This document shows, in pieces, positions 7,372 through 13,921 of a DNA stretch of 13,921 nt (positions are counted from its first letter, which is position 1; each line of letters starts with the position of its first letter). The translations under genes and the position numbers were made by a program. The notes under the pieces were generated by a model. It was not told the origin of the DNA. It worked only from the letters and a program-made list of their open reading frames with translations, and did no database searches. The DNA is from Ignavibacteriales bacterium (lineage in GTDB: Bacteria; Bacteroidota; Ignavibacteria; UBA10030). Location of the stretch: positions 1 through 13,921 of the forward strand of contig JACRFF010000210.1 of the NCBI GenBank assembly GCA_016218005.1, in the 5' to 3' direction.

Positions 7372-9217
7372 TCCTTCCGTAAACTCCACGTCAGTTTTTT
7401 TGCGATTGCTTTCCTACCTCTTGAGGTACAAGTGGCGCGTCATGGGTGGACTCATTTCAGTTGCCATCATGAGTCTGGCGGATGCCGGTTCAGCGTTCCT
7501 CGTGGCGAAACTCTTCGACGTCTTGCATAGCATCAGCCAGCAAGTACAGCGGGGCATGGAAATCGCTGTCACGGTTCCAGTGCAAATCTTTGGCCGCCTG
7601 CTTGCCTCGTTTGAAATTCACGGCAAAGAAGAAAGCTTTGCCATGATTTTCTGGTTTGCCGTTGTTACCGTCGGCATTATTCTGGTCAAAATTCTTTTCG
7701 TGTACGTTCGGGAATATCTCATGAGTTCAGTGCGCGAAAAATTTCTCATGCGCTTTCGTATTGATCTCTTCGACACGATCGTAGTTCTTCCCGTGCGATA
7801 TTTTGACGTGAACAAGACCGGTCAAATTATGTCGCGGGTTACGAACGACGTAAACAACCTTGAGCAATCGGTCATTTTGATGACGGAGATTGCACAGAAC
7901 ATTGTGTACACGATCATATTTGCCACCGCCTTGTTTTTTACCAATTGGCAATTGACCGTTTTTACGATTGCGCTGTTCATGGTTTCAGGTTTGATCTCAC
8001 GAAGATTTGGCGATCGTATCCGGTCGTACAGCCGCGAGTTGACCAAGACGCTGGCGGATATTTCGGCGTTCCTTCAAGAAAAAATTTCCTCGATTCGCAT
8101 TGTGAAATCGTTTGGACGGGAAGAGTTTGAAAAAGCTTCGTTCAAACGGCGTGCTGAATCGAACTATCACTATTCGATGCGCATTGCGCGCGCCGTTGCG
8201 TTCTTGAGTCCGACAAACGAACTTTTCAATACGACGGCCGGGTCATTGCTTGTCGTATTTACAGGCTTCCTGTTCATCCAAGGCTCGATGACAATTGAAT
8301 CGATGATCTATTTCTTGATTGTGATGATCAATTTGTCGAAGCCGGTCAAGGGGCTGGGCGAGAGTTTTGCGCGTATTCAGAAGACATTTGTCTCGGCAGG
8401 ATTCATCTTCGAAGTGCTCGATGCGGAGACGGAACAACTCACCCAGACGCCTTCGCTGAACAAAGTAACGCGCGGGAAAGTGGAGTTCCGTGCCGTTTCT
8501 TTTTCGTATAACGAACAGCAACCGATCCTGCAAGACGTCAACGTCAATGTTGAATCGGGTCATAGTGTGGCTCTCGTCGGTCCAAGCGGCAGCGGCAAGA
8601 CAACATTTGTGAACTTGATTCCGCGATTCTACGAGTGTACGACCGGCTGCATTATGATCGATGGTATCGATATCCGTGAGATCGGATTGTCGGATTTGCG
8701 CCGGGCCATTGCCATCGTGCCGCAAGATGTTCAACTCTTTGCCGGAACGGTTTTGGAAAATATACGATACGGTCGACTCGATGCCACAAAAGAAGAAATC
8801 GTCAACGCCGCCATTGCTGCCAATGCACACGAATTTGTGGAACGAATGACTCACGGATATGAAACCGAGATCGGCGAGCGGGGAATCCAGCTTTCCGGCG
8901 GACAACGGCAACGAATTGCAATTGCGAGGGCGATCTTACGCAACCCCCACATCTTGCTTCTTGATGAAGCTACCTCAGCGCTCGACACAGAATCCGAGAG
9001 ATTGGTCCAAGATGCGATCAACAAATTGATGAAGGGAAGAACATCGTTCGTCATTGCACATCGGTTATCGACCGTAACCAATTGTGATCGAATCATTGTC
9101 CTTGAGCGCGGCAGAATTGTGGAATCTGGAACACACGAATCGCTTCTTGCCAAGCCCAACGGCACCTACACCCGACTCTATGAGATGCAGTTCAAGGAGC
9201 CATCAACCCCTTCGTGA
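7361..9217 (+). CDS. msbA: ABC transporter, MsbA-type lipid flippase (fused TMD-NBD)
   Basis: Inner-membrane half transporter of 618 residues with one permease and one ATPase domain, acting as a homodimer; MsbA-type members flip lipid A-core or other lipid-linked precursors. The N-terminal half has six predicted membrane helices (first YLLRYKWRVMGGLISVAIMS) with the exporter coupling region FLQEKISSIRIVKSFGRE. The nucleotide-binding domain is complete: Walker A GPSGSGKT at residues 407-414, Q-loop VPQDVQLF, ABC signature LSGGQ at 511-515, Walker B ILLLDE ending at Glu536, D-loop SALD and switch His567 (IAHRLS). A segment rich in Q, R and V between the first two helices (about 50-85) is longer than in Escherichia coli MsbA. 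ATG 7361 is preferred to the in-frame GTG 7346. The GT9 genes directly downstream support an LPS substrate, but other lipid or peptide exporters share this architecture. Confidence 0.88.
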   Translation: MVNDPSVNSTSVFLRLLSYLLRYKWRVMGGLISVAIMSLADAGSAFLVAKLFDVLHSISQQVQRGMEIAVTVPVQIFGRLLASFEIHGKEESFAMIFWFAVVTVGIILVKILFVYVREYLMSSVREKFLMRFRIDLFDTIVVLPVRYFDVNKTGQIMSRVTNDVNNLEQSVILMTEIAQNIVYTIIFATALFFTNWQLTVFTIALFMVSGLISRRFGDRIRSYSRELTKTLADISAFLQEKISSIRIVKSFGREEFEKASFKRRAESNYHYSMRIARAVAFLSPTNELFNTTAGSLLVVFTGFLFIQGSMTIESMIYFLIVMINLSKPVKGLGESFARIQKTFVSAGFIFEVLDAETEQLTQTPSLNKVTRGKVEFRAVSFSYNEQQPILQDVNVNVESGHSVALVGPSGSGKTTFVNLIPRFYECTTGCIMIDGIDIREIGLSDLRRAIAIVPQDVQLFAGTVLENIRYGRLDATKEEIVNAAIAANAHEFVERMTHGYETEIGERGIQLSGGQRQRIAIARAILRNPHILLLDEATSALDTESERLVQDAINKLMKGRTSFVIAHRLSTVTNCDRIIVLERGRIVESGTHESLLAKPNGTYTRLYEMQFKEPSTPS

Positions 9218-10365
9218 TGGCAAGAGTGTTGTTGAAGTCTCTTGAAATAGCGTTCCGTCGATTGACCATGAATGTGCTGCGTCTCTTCTTTCGGAGACGC
9301 ACGAGAATCTTGCCCGGTGGTTACGATTTCAGCAATGCCAAGTTTCTCTTTGTTCGACAGGATATGATAGGCGATGTGCTCGTTTCCACGCCGCTCTTTG
9401 CGCTGACCAAAGAAAGATATCCCCGTTCGACCGTCGATGTACTGCTCAGTTCGAAGAATGCGTTTGTGCTTGAAAACGACCATCATGTTCGGCACCGCTG
9501 GGTCTATGACAAGCGGCTTCGCGCCACAGTCAATTTGATTCGCAACATTCGCAGGGAGCAATACGACTTCGTCATCGATTTGATGGACAATCCTTCTGCA
9601 ACATCAACGATCTTATGCTTGCTTTCGAGGGCGCGTTGGGCCGTGGGCATCGAAAAGGAAAATGCGTTTGCCTATGATATCCGCGTTCCGCTGCGTTCGC
9701 GAAAGGAGGTTCATATTGTGGAACGAATTGCAGAAATATTGAAGCCGTTTGGCATCACCGCTTCACCAAGCAAGCTTGCTGCGCGGTACTCTTGCAAACC
9801 GGAGTCGCGTGCAATGGCACGGCAATTTCTGGGTAAGACTGTTCAACCGCCGAAAGAAATTGTCGGCATCAATATCTCGGCGGGGAGCGCCCGCTCCGAC
9901 TCGGAGACCCGCTTCGCCGAAGCGAGGCGAGCGAGGCGAGAGGTGAGATTTTGGGGAGTAGAAAATTTCCGCGCGTTCATCGAGCGCACGCATCTTTCAC
10001 ATCCTCAATGTGTATGCGTTCTCCTTTGCAGACCGGATGAGAGAACTAAGGCAGAGGCAATTGCGAAAGGAAATACAAATGCAGTTGTTGGACCGGTAAC
10101 CGCGACATTTGACGAATTTGCCGCGTTGGTTGAACAATGCATGATTCTCGTTACTCCTGATACATCGGCGGTACACCTCGCGTCTGCGTTTCACATTCCG
10201 GCAGTCGTACTCTATGTGCAATCAAACAAGGACCTCCGCATTTGGGATCCGTATGGCGTCGATCATGAATCCCTTGTTGCCGATGTTGATGATGTGAAGA
10301 CGATACCCGTGGAAGATGTTGTTTCCGCATTCGCTCGCTTGTATCACCGAACTCATTCCTCGTGA
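9217..10365 (+). CDS. Glycosyltransferase family 9 (heptosyltransferase-like) with in-frame insertion
   Basis: GT-B enzyme of the ADP-heptose:LPS heptosyltransferase family (382 residues), expected at the cytoplasmic face of the inner membrane. The family start FLFVRQDMIGDVLVSTPLFALTKE follows an N-terminal extension of about 45 residues with basic and hydrophobic character (LLKSLEIAFRR, LRLFFRRR), shared with the next gene. The C-terminal nucleotide-sugar site TPDTSAVHLASAFHIPAVVLY is intact. Between NISAGS and RFWGVENF, where the family normally needs only a few residues, residues 225-243 form an Arg/Glu/Ala-rich insert coded by GC-rich palindromic DNA (see the repeat at 9884-9945). It lies in the loop opening the second Rossmann domain, so activity may be kept. 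ATG 9217 overlaps the preceding TGA by one base; a GTG at 9214 is also possible; AAGGAG lies at 9194-9199. The actual donor sugar cannot be inferred. Confidence 0.9.
   Translation: MARVLLKSLEIAFRRLTMNVLRLFFRRRTRILPGGYDFSNAKFLFVRQDMIGDVLVSTPLFALTKERYPRSTVDVLLSSKNAFVLENDHHVRHRWVYDKRLRATVNLIRNIRREQYDFVIDLMDNPSATSTILCLLSRARWAVGIEKENAFAYDIRVPLRSRKEVHIVERIAEILKPFGITASPSKLAARYSCKPESRAMARQFLGKTVQPPKEIVGINISAGSARSDSETRFAEARRARREVRFWGVENFRAFIERTHLSHPQCVCVLLCRPDERTKAEAIAKGNTNAVVGPVTATFDEFAALVEQCMILVTPDTSAVHLASAFHIPAVVLYVQSNKDLRIWDPYGVDHESLVADVDDVKTIPVEDVVSAFARLYHRTHSS
9884..9945 (+). repeat. GC-rich palindromic element inserted in frame in the GT9 gene
   Basis: Three palindromes follow one another: GGAGCG-CC-CGCTCC (9884-9897), CTCCGA-C-TCGGAG (9894-9906, sharing CTCC with the first) and CGCTTC-GCC-GAAGCG (9910-9924). 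They are followed by a perfect tandem duplication of GCGAGGCGA (9922-9930 and 9931-9939). It codes for ARSDSETRFAEARRARREV without a stop and keeps the frame. The adjacent paralogue has no equivalent. I saw no second copy in this window. Confidence 0.6.
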
Positions 10366-10372
10366 TCGCGCC

Positions 10373-11500
10373 GTGAAAACAATTCTGAAGCACATAGAGA
10401 TAGCGTTCAGACACGCCATCGTCTATCCGTTGCTGAAACTATTCTTCCGCAATCCCATCCGGAATGATCGTGTTGCCGTGTCTTCCGTTTCCCGACTTCT
10501 CATCCTCCGTGATGACGGCATCGGAGATATGATTGTCAGCACGCCGATGTTGAGGAAATTAAAGGAGGCAAATCCTTCGCTCAAATTAGATGTGGTGGCG
10601 AGTGCTCGGAATGCCGAAGTGATCAAGCACAATCCATTTGTCGACGAGTTAATCGTTTTGCCGAAAACGGTGGGAGGACTTTGGAAGGAACTTCGACGTC
10701 TTCGCTCCAAACGGTATGACATGGTTATCAATTTCGTGTTCAACAGAACGACTGCGGAAGGAATACTGGCGAATATTGTTGCGTCCAAGGGTATCAAAGT
10801 GGGACAGGGAATGGACAAGTACCAGTTCTACTTCAATCGGCTGTTGAAGCTCGATCGTTCGCAGAAGCACATGGTGGAAGTGTTAGCGGGCGTGATTGAT
10901 GATGTGTTCGGAACCGATTATCAACACGCAGTACTCCAGCCGGAGGTGTTTATCGATGATCGTTCGCACTCCGCAGCCGATAGCTTCTTGCATCGTCATC
11001 ATCTTAGCCGCCGTGACGCCAGAACGCAAGGGCAGCATTACGTCGTCATCAATTTTTCCGCCGTTGATGTCGTTCGCAGAATGTCCGAGCAACAGGTGGT
11101 GAACATCGTGAAGCTCATACGAGCAATGGGAAAGGAAATTCCCGTGCTTATCTATCCGCCGAGCGAGCGCATAAAACTACGGACGATTTTCTCCAGACTT
11201 GCTGATGGTGAGGCGCTTGTGTTTCCGGAGGAAGGAACCGCTACTCTTTTAGAGCTTGCTTCGCTCATCGAAGGTTCGCGGTACGTCGTTACGTGCGATA
11301 CCTCGGTTGTGCATTTTGCTGCTGCCGCTAAGACGCCGGTGTTCGTGTTGTTCACTCCCACCGCCGCGAAAAATCATGAATGGACTCCCTATGGTGTTCC
11401 ACACGCGTGCCTCTATGCGCAATTGGGGTCCGGCGTTGATTCGCTTTCAATCGACCTCATCAACCGTGAACTAACGAGTTTTCTTGCCCGTGTTGAATAA
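10373..11500 (+). CDS. Glycosyltransferase family 9 (heptosyltransferase-like), second copy
   Basis: Second GT-B enzyme of the LPS heptosyltransferase family, 375 residues. The start is placed at GTG 10373, seven bases after the previous stop. From there the protein begins MKTILKHIEIAFRHAIVYPLLKLFFR, which parallels the N-terminal extension of the preceding enzyme (LKSLEIAFRR, LRLFFRRR). An upstream in-frame ATG at 10316 would overlap the previous gene by 50 nt and break that resemblance. The first Rossmann domain starts LLILRDDGIGDMIVSTPMLRKLKEANP and the C-terminal sugar-nucleotide site reads VTCDTSVVHFAAAAKTPVFVLFTP, followed by HEWTPYG. It is a diverged tandem duplicate of the preceding gene and keeps NFSAVDVVRRMSEQQ, the uninterrupted form of the loop that carries the insert there. 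It probably adds a consecutive sugar of the same LPS core or glycan; the substrate is unknown. Confidence 0.9.
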   Translation: MKTILKHIEIAFRHAIVYPLLKLFFRNPIRNDRVAVSSVSRLLILRDDGIGDMIVSTPMLRKLKEANPSLKLDVVASARNAEVIKHNPFVDELIVLPKTVGGLWKELRRLRSKRYDMVINFVFNRTTAEGILANIVASKGIKVGQGMDKYQFYFNRLLKLDRSQKHMVEVLAGVIDDVFGTDYQHAVLQPEVFIDDRSHSAADSFLHRHHLSRRDARTQGQHYVVINFSAVDVVRRMSEQQVVNIVKLIRAMGKEIPVLIYPPSERIKLRTIFSRLADGEALVFPEEGTATLLELASLIEGSRYVVTCDTSVVHFAAAAKTPVFVLFTPTAAKNHEWTPYGVPHACLYAQLGSGVDSLSIDLINRELTSFLARVE

Positions 11501-11505
11501 AGCAT

Positions 11506-11529
11506 CCCCGCAGCAAGCTGCGTGGTATT
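11506..11529 (+). repeat. Small palindromic repeat, copy 1
   Basis: Contains the hairpin CGCAGC-AA-GCTGCG followed by TGGTATT. It begins 5 nt after the GT9 stop. It resembles the later copy at 11591-11611 (15 of 17 bases from GCAAGCT to GGTATT). No T-run follows, so it is not a typical intrinsic terminator. Confidence 0.65.
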
Positions 11530-11534
11530 TCGTT

Positions 11535-11591
11535 GTCACTCCCGCGTACGCCGGAGTCCAGTCTCTGGATTCCCACTTTCGTGGGAATGAC
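11535..11591. repeat. REP-like double hairpin (GTCAYTCCC...GGRNTCCAG type)
   Basis: An imperfect inverted repeat with two 27-nt arms (11535-11561 and 11565-11591) around TCT; 20 of 27 positions pair. Each arm also folds on itself: the right arm as ATTCCCAC-TTTC-GTGGGAAT (11569-11588, perfect), the left as CTCC-C-GCG-TA-CGC-C-GGAG (11539-11556). This belongs to the dispersed 'GTCATTCCCGCGAAAGCGGGAATCCAG' repeat class found in many bacterial genomes, whose spurious translation reads like FPRKWESRDWTPAYAGVT on the - strand. Confidence 0.85.
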
Positions 11592-11611
11592 GAAGCAAGC
11601 TTCGGGGTATT
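11591..11611 (+). repeat. Small palindromic repeat, copy 2
   Basis: CGAAGC-AA-GCTTCG hairpin followed by GGGTATT, a variant of the repeat at 11506-11529 in the same orientation. The two copies bracket the REP-like double hairpin. Confidence 0.6.
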
Positions 11612-11678
11612 GAACCCGAAAAGAAAATAAATTCGTTTTCGCGAGGAGGCATATTCCATTGGCGAAGGATGAGCAACC

Positions 11679-12518
11679 ATGAAAACTGTTGTAGTTACCG
11701 ACCAGATTGAACCGACGTTGGCACACCCGGTGTCGCAGCTTGTTACGCAAAGCCAATTTGAGGAACCGGCATACCAACGCTGGTGCGCCGAAATGCGCGA
11801 GTCGCCGCGTTTTCATCGGAAGCAGTGGGAATTCGTCTACATTCTCCAAGTTTTGCGCGAACACGATCTGCTGCGCAAAGGAATCCGTGGATTAGGATTC
11901 GGCGTGGGAGCGGAGCCGTTGCCAGCCGTCATGGCGAAATATGGTTGTTCGGTGCTGGCAACAGAAATCAATATCGAACAAGCGCACGAGCAGGGGTGGG
12001 TGAAAAACCAAACGAGGGAAAGCCAGCTTACCCTCTTGAACAATCGCGGAATTTGCGACGCGGATACATTTCGCAAACTCGTTTCCTACAAAGACGTGGA
12101 CATGAATTTCATACCGGATACCCTGCGCGATTTCGATTTTGTATGGTCGTGCTGTTCGTTGGAACACCTTGGCTCTCTAGAACATTCCATTGCATTCATC
12201 GTGAAAAGTCTTGAGTGTCTGAAACCGGGGGGTGCAGCAATCCACACGACCGAATACAACGCCTCTTCAAATCTGTTTACGGTGAAGAAAGCCTCCACCG
12301 TATTTTTTCGGAAGCGCGACGTCATTGGACTGTGCAACGTCTTAGTGAACGATGGGCACGAGGTGGCGCTCAACCTCCACAAAGGAAGTGGAAAGCTGGA
12401 TCACTACTACGACTGGCCGCCATACCGCGAAGACAAGCATCTCAAACTTCTTGTCTCAAAACAATGGACGCTTTTGGTGGCGACGTCGCTTGGACTTGTC
12501 ATCAAGAAAAAATTGTAG
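11679..12518 (+). CDS. Class I SAM-dependent methyltransferase, family not recognised
   Basis: Predicted soluble methyltransferase of 279 residues. The SAM-binding Rossmann fold is seen in motif I GLGFGVGAEP (residues 71-80), the acidic end of beta 2 in VLATEIN (Glu96), the beta 4 region FDFVWSCCSLEHLGS (152-166) and LKPGGAAIHTTEYN (181-194). A helical N-terminal cap (FEEPAYQRWCAEMRESPRFHRKQWEFVYI) and a C-terminal segment rich in Tyr and Lys (DHYYDWPPYREDKH) are probably substrate-facing. ATG 11679 is supported by AAGGA at 11665-11669 (9 nt). A stronger AGGAGG at 11644-11649 lies too far away and instead precedes a seven-codon TTG frame whose stop overlaps this ATG. Its position between GT9 genes and an O-antigen ligase suggests that it methylates a surface glycan or an activated sugar. 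That is inference from context only. Confidence 0.82.
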   Translation: MKTVVVTDQIEPTLAHPVSQLVTQSQFEEPAYQRWCAEMRESPRFHRKQWEFVYILQVLREHDLLRKGIRGLGFGVGAEPLPAVMAKYGCSVLATEINIEQAHEQGWVKNQTRESQLTLLNNRGICDADTFRKLVSYKDVDMNFIPDTLRDFDFVWSCCSLEHLGSLEHSIAFIVKSLECLKPGGAAIHTTEYNASSNLFTVKKASTVFFRKRDVIGLCNVLVNDGHEVALNLHKGSGKLDHYYDWPPYREDKHLKLLVSKQWTLLVATSLGLVIKKKL

Positions 12519-12538
12519 CAACAAGAAATTGTTTTGAA

Positions 12539-13783
12539 ATGCTCTCAACGGGATCGGAACACATGTTCGAGTCAAGCGGAGCGGGAAGAAACGTGGTTCG
12601 CACGCTACCGGTGCGATTGCAAACGTTTGGCCTGTTTCTCTTTGCCTTCAGTCTTCCCATCTCATTCGTGCCGGCCGAGTTTGGGATTGTCTTCGCCGTT
12701 CTCGGCTGGGCTGTTGACGGCATGCTCAATCGTCATTGGAAGTTTGTCGCGCATCCGTTGTTCATTCCGCTTTCCATCTACATTGCGTGGAATATTCTTT
12801 CTTCCCTAATGTCGATTCATCCGCTGCACAGTCTTTGGGCGGTGGCTGATAACGAGTGGTCGGTGTTGATCATGTTCATGCTTTTTTGGCTTGTGCCGGA
12901 TATCCGAACATTGCAGCGACTTGTTGTTGTTTTCTGTGCGACTTCGTCTCTTGCAATGTTCTATGCTGTGTGGCAAGTGTTCGCCGGCGTCGAATTGTGG
13001 CGCGGTATTGCCCTAGACCACTTCGGCGACTACTACCGAGCGGTGGGGTTTGTCGGATTCTATTTGACGTTTGCCGCGTTTGCGATGTCGGTGCTTTCGC
13101 TCAGTGGAAATCTTGCCGTGGAATTGAAAGGAAGGCCGCGTGCGTTATCTGCACTAGTTGCAGTCCTCAGCTTTCTCGGCATTGTCGTCACCTTTGCACG
13201 AAGCATCTGGCTCGGATTGCTTGTTATGATTCCCGTGGCCGGATTTCTGAGAAGCCGTCGGCTTGGAACGATTGTTTCAGCAGGATTCGCACTGATTGCA
13301 GCTTCGATACTTGTCATCTCACCTGCAACGCGAGAGCGGGCGTTTTCGATAGCCGATGCGAGCCAGAACGAAACGCGGCTCAATCTCTGGGCAACATCAT
13401 TGAAGATGGTGCAAGCCAGACCAATCATTGGCATAGGGGAGGATAATTTCTACGAGTACTTCCCGGCCTATAAGGTTGAAGGTTTCTACGACACCATTGT
13501 TCATCCCCACAACGACTACTTGAATGTGGCGGTCAGTTCCGGAATTCCGGGCTTGGCGGCGTTTGTGGCTCTATGGATTGTTGCGATCCGCACCGGCTTT
13601 CAGGCATGGAAGAAAGCTCGCGACCCATTTCTCAAGGGAGTCTCAAGCGGCGGCGCAGTGGCGATCATTGGATTTCTACTCGGCAGTTTCTTCCAAAACT
13701 ATTACGGAACTTTCGCAAACTGCTTGGGGTGGTGGTTTATGACGGGTTTAATGATGTCTGCATGGCGATTGAGCAATGAATAA
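12539..13783 (+). CDS. O-antigen ligase / polymerase family membrane protein (Wzy_C domain)
   Basis: Integral inner-membrane protein of 414 residues with about ten to twelve predicted helices, of the WaaL/O-antigen ligase superfamily, which joins undecaprenyl-linked polysaccharide to lipid A-core on the periplasmic side. The hallmark segment VVTFARSIWLGLLVMIPV carries the conserved Arg221. The large periplasmic loop with RLNLWATSLKMVQARPIIGIGEDNF leads to the conserved His region HPHNDYLNVAVSSGIPGLAAF (His322/His324), as in functional WaaL enzymes. ATG 12539 is chosen 20 nt after the methyltransferase stop; ATG 12563 is an alternative. The frame stays open back to 12215 but that part lies inside the methyltransferase gene. 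Ligases, Wzy polymerases and PglL-type protein O-oligosaccharyltransferases share this fold, so the exact reaction is not decided; the LPS context favours a ligase. Confidence 0.88.
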   Translation: MLSTGSEHMFESSGAGRNVVRTLPVRLQTFGLFLFAFSLPISFVPAEFGIVFAVLGWAVDGMLNRHWKFVAHPLFIPLSIYIAWNILSSLMSIHPLHSLWAVADNEWSVLIMFMLFWLVPDIRTLQRLVVVFCATSSLAMFYAVWQVFAGVELWRGIALDHFGDYYRAVGFVGFYLTFAAFAMSVLSLSGNLAVELKGRPRALSALVAVLSFLGIVVTFARSIWLGLLVMIPVAGFLRSRRLGTIVSAGFALIAASILVISPATRERAFSIADASQNETRLNLWATSLKMVQARPIIGIGEDNFYEYFPAYKVEGFYDTIVHPHNDYLNVAVSSGIPGLAAFVALWIVAIRTGFQAWKKARDPFLKGVSSGGAVAIIGFLLGSFFQNYYGTFANCLGWWFMTGLMMSAWRLSNE

Positions 13784-13811
13784 CTGCTATGAAAATACAC
13801 TTATCTTTGAA

Positions 13812-13921
13812 CTATGCGGCTTGGTTGAGTTCCTGCGCAGTGACTTTGAGGCCAAGCGATTCGAGTCTACGAATGAAGTGTTGACGCAATTTTTGTTGGT
13901 TCTGACAATCGAAATAGTCCC
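13812..13921 (-). CDS. 3' end of a probable transposase gene (start outside window)
   Basis: On the - strand an open frame enters from the right edge and ends at TAG (13814-13812). It codes for 35 residues starting DYFDCQNQQKLRQHFIRRL and ending LESLGLKVTAQELNQAA. The pattern 'YFD...(R)RLE.LG..VT' is one I associate with C-termini of insertion-sequence transposases, but the family cannot be named from this fragment. It lies opposite to the LPS genes and 28 nt after the ligase stop, as expected for an insertion at the end of the cluster. It could instead be the end of another small helical protein. Confidence 0.5.
   Translation of the reverse strand, partial: DYFDCQNQQKLRQHFIRRLESLGLKVTAQELNQAA

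Noticed and set aside
8243..8911. 222-codon open frame on the - strand
   Set aside because: It is antisense to the conserved ATPase domain of the ABC transporter and its translation shows no domain or membrane pattern.
11506..11529. Intrinsic terminator after the second GT9 gene
   Set aside because: The hairpin has a two-base loop and no following T-run, so the repeat interpretation is better.
11506..11611. CRISPR array
   Set aside because: Only two short palindromes and one double hairpin are present, without regular spacing or unique spacers, and no cas genes are in the window.
11460..11864. Small - strand proteins across the repeat region
   Set aside because: The translation FPRKWESRDWTPAYAGVT is the well-known spurious product of REP-like DNA and should not be called a gene.
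12215..12538. Long N-terminal extension of the O-antigen ligase
   Set aside because: It lies in another frame within the methyltransferase gene and its translation is low-complexity and unlike the family; the membrane protein begins near 12539.
12856..13446. 196-codon Cys-rich open frame on the + strand
   Set aside because: It is an alternative frame of the ligase; the cysteine richness reflects codons of hydrophobic residues read out of frame.

Overview
The window comes from a Gram-negative bacterium of roughly balanced base composition, most likely in the Bacteroidetes/Chlorobi/Ignavibacteria (FCB) group. Evidence for this is a leucyl-tRNA synthetase with the extra segment before its 'VNWC' motif that I associate with that group, a lipoprotein with a CX4CH cytochrome-like motif, and a lipopolysaccharide (LPS) assembly cluster that implies an outer membrane. 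The two promoters I can see are of ordinary sigma-70 shape (TTGAnn-17-TAnnTT). The placement is an inference from family resemblance, not from a search.

Left part (1-6358, all + strand). The 3' part of a GAF-GAF-SpoIIE/PPM serine phosphatase enters from outside the window. It is followed by a promoter and a compact gene run: leuS, a family-2 glycosyltransferase of the WaaE/KdtX type, a short DUF1844 protein and NAD kinase. In the last three genes the spacing is 9 nt or the genes overlap, so translational coupling is likely.

Middle (6355-7024). A small lipoprotein with a planctomycete-type cytochrome c motif lies on the - strand, tail-to-tail with nadK; the two stop codons overlap. Divergent from it is a self-contained tRNA-Ala(GGC) unit with its own promoter and an intrinsic terminator.

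Right part (7051-13783, + strand). A DUF971 protein with two CxCxxC motifs, an MsbA-type ABC transporter and two paralogous family-9 (heptosyltransferase-like) glycosyltransferases form a tight run. After a repeat-filled gap come an unassigned SAM methyltransferase and an O-antigen ligase/polymerase. This fits LPS or surface-glycan synthesis: GT2 and GT9 enzymes add sugars on the cytoplasmic side, MsbA flips the lipid-linked product, and the ligase acts on the periplasmic face. The window closes with the 3' end of a - strand gene that resembles a transposase.

Most of the window is recognisable housekeeping and envelope biogenesis; I see no clearly new multi-gene system. The most unusual structures are (a) a GC-rich, palindrome-packed segment that adds about 17-19 residues in frame to the first GT9 gene and is absent from its neighbouring paralogue, and (b) a composite palindromic repeat (small hairpin, REP-like double hairpin, small hairpin) in the gap before the methyltransferase.
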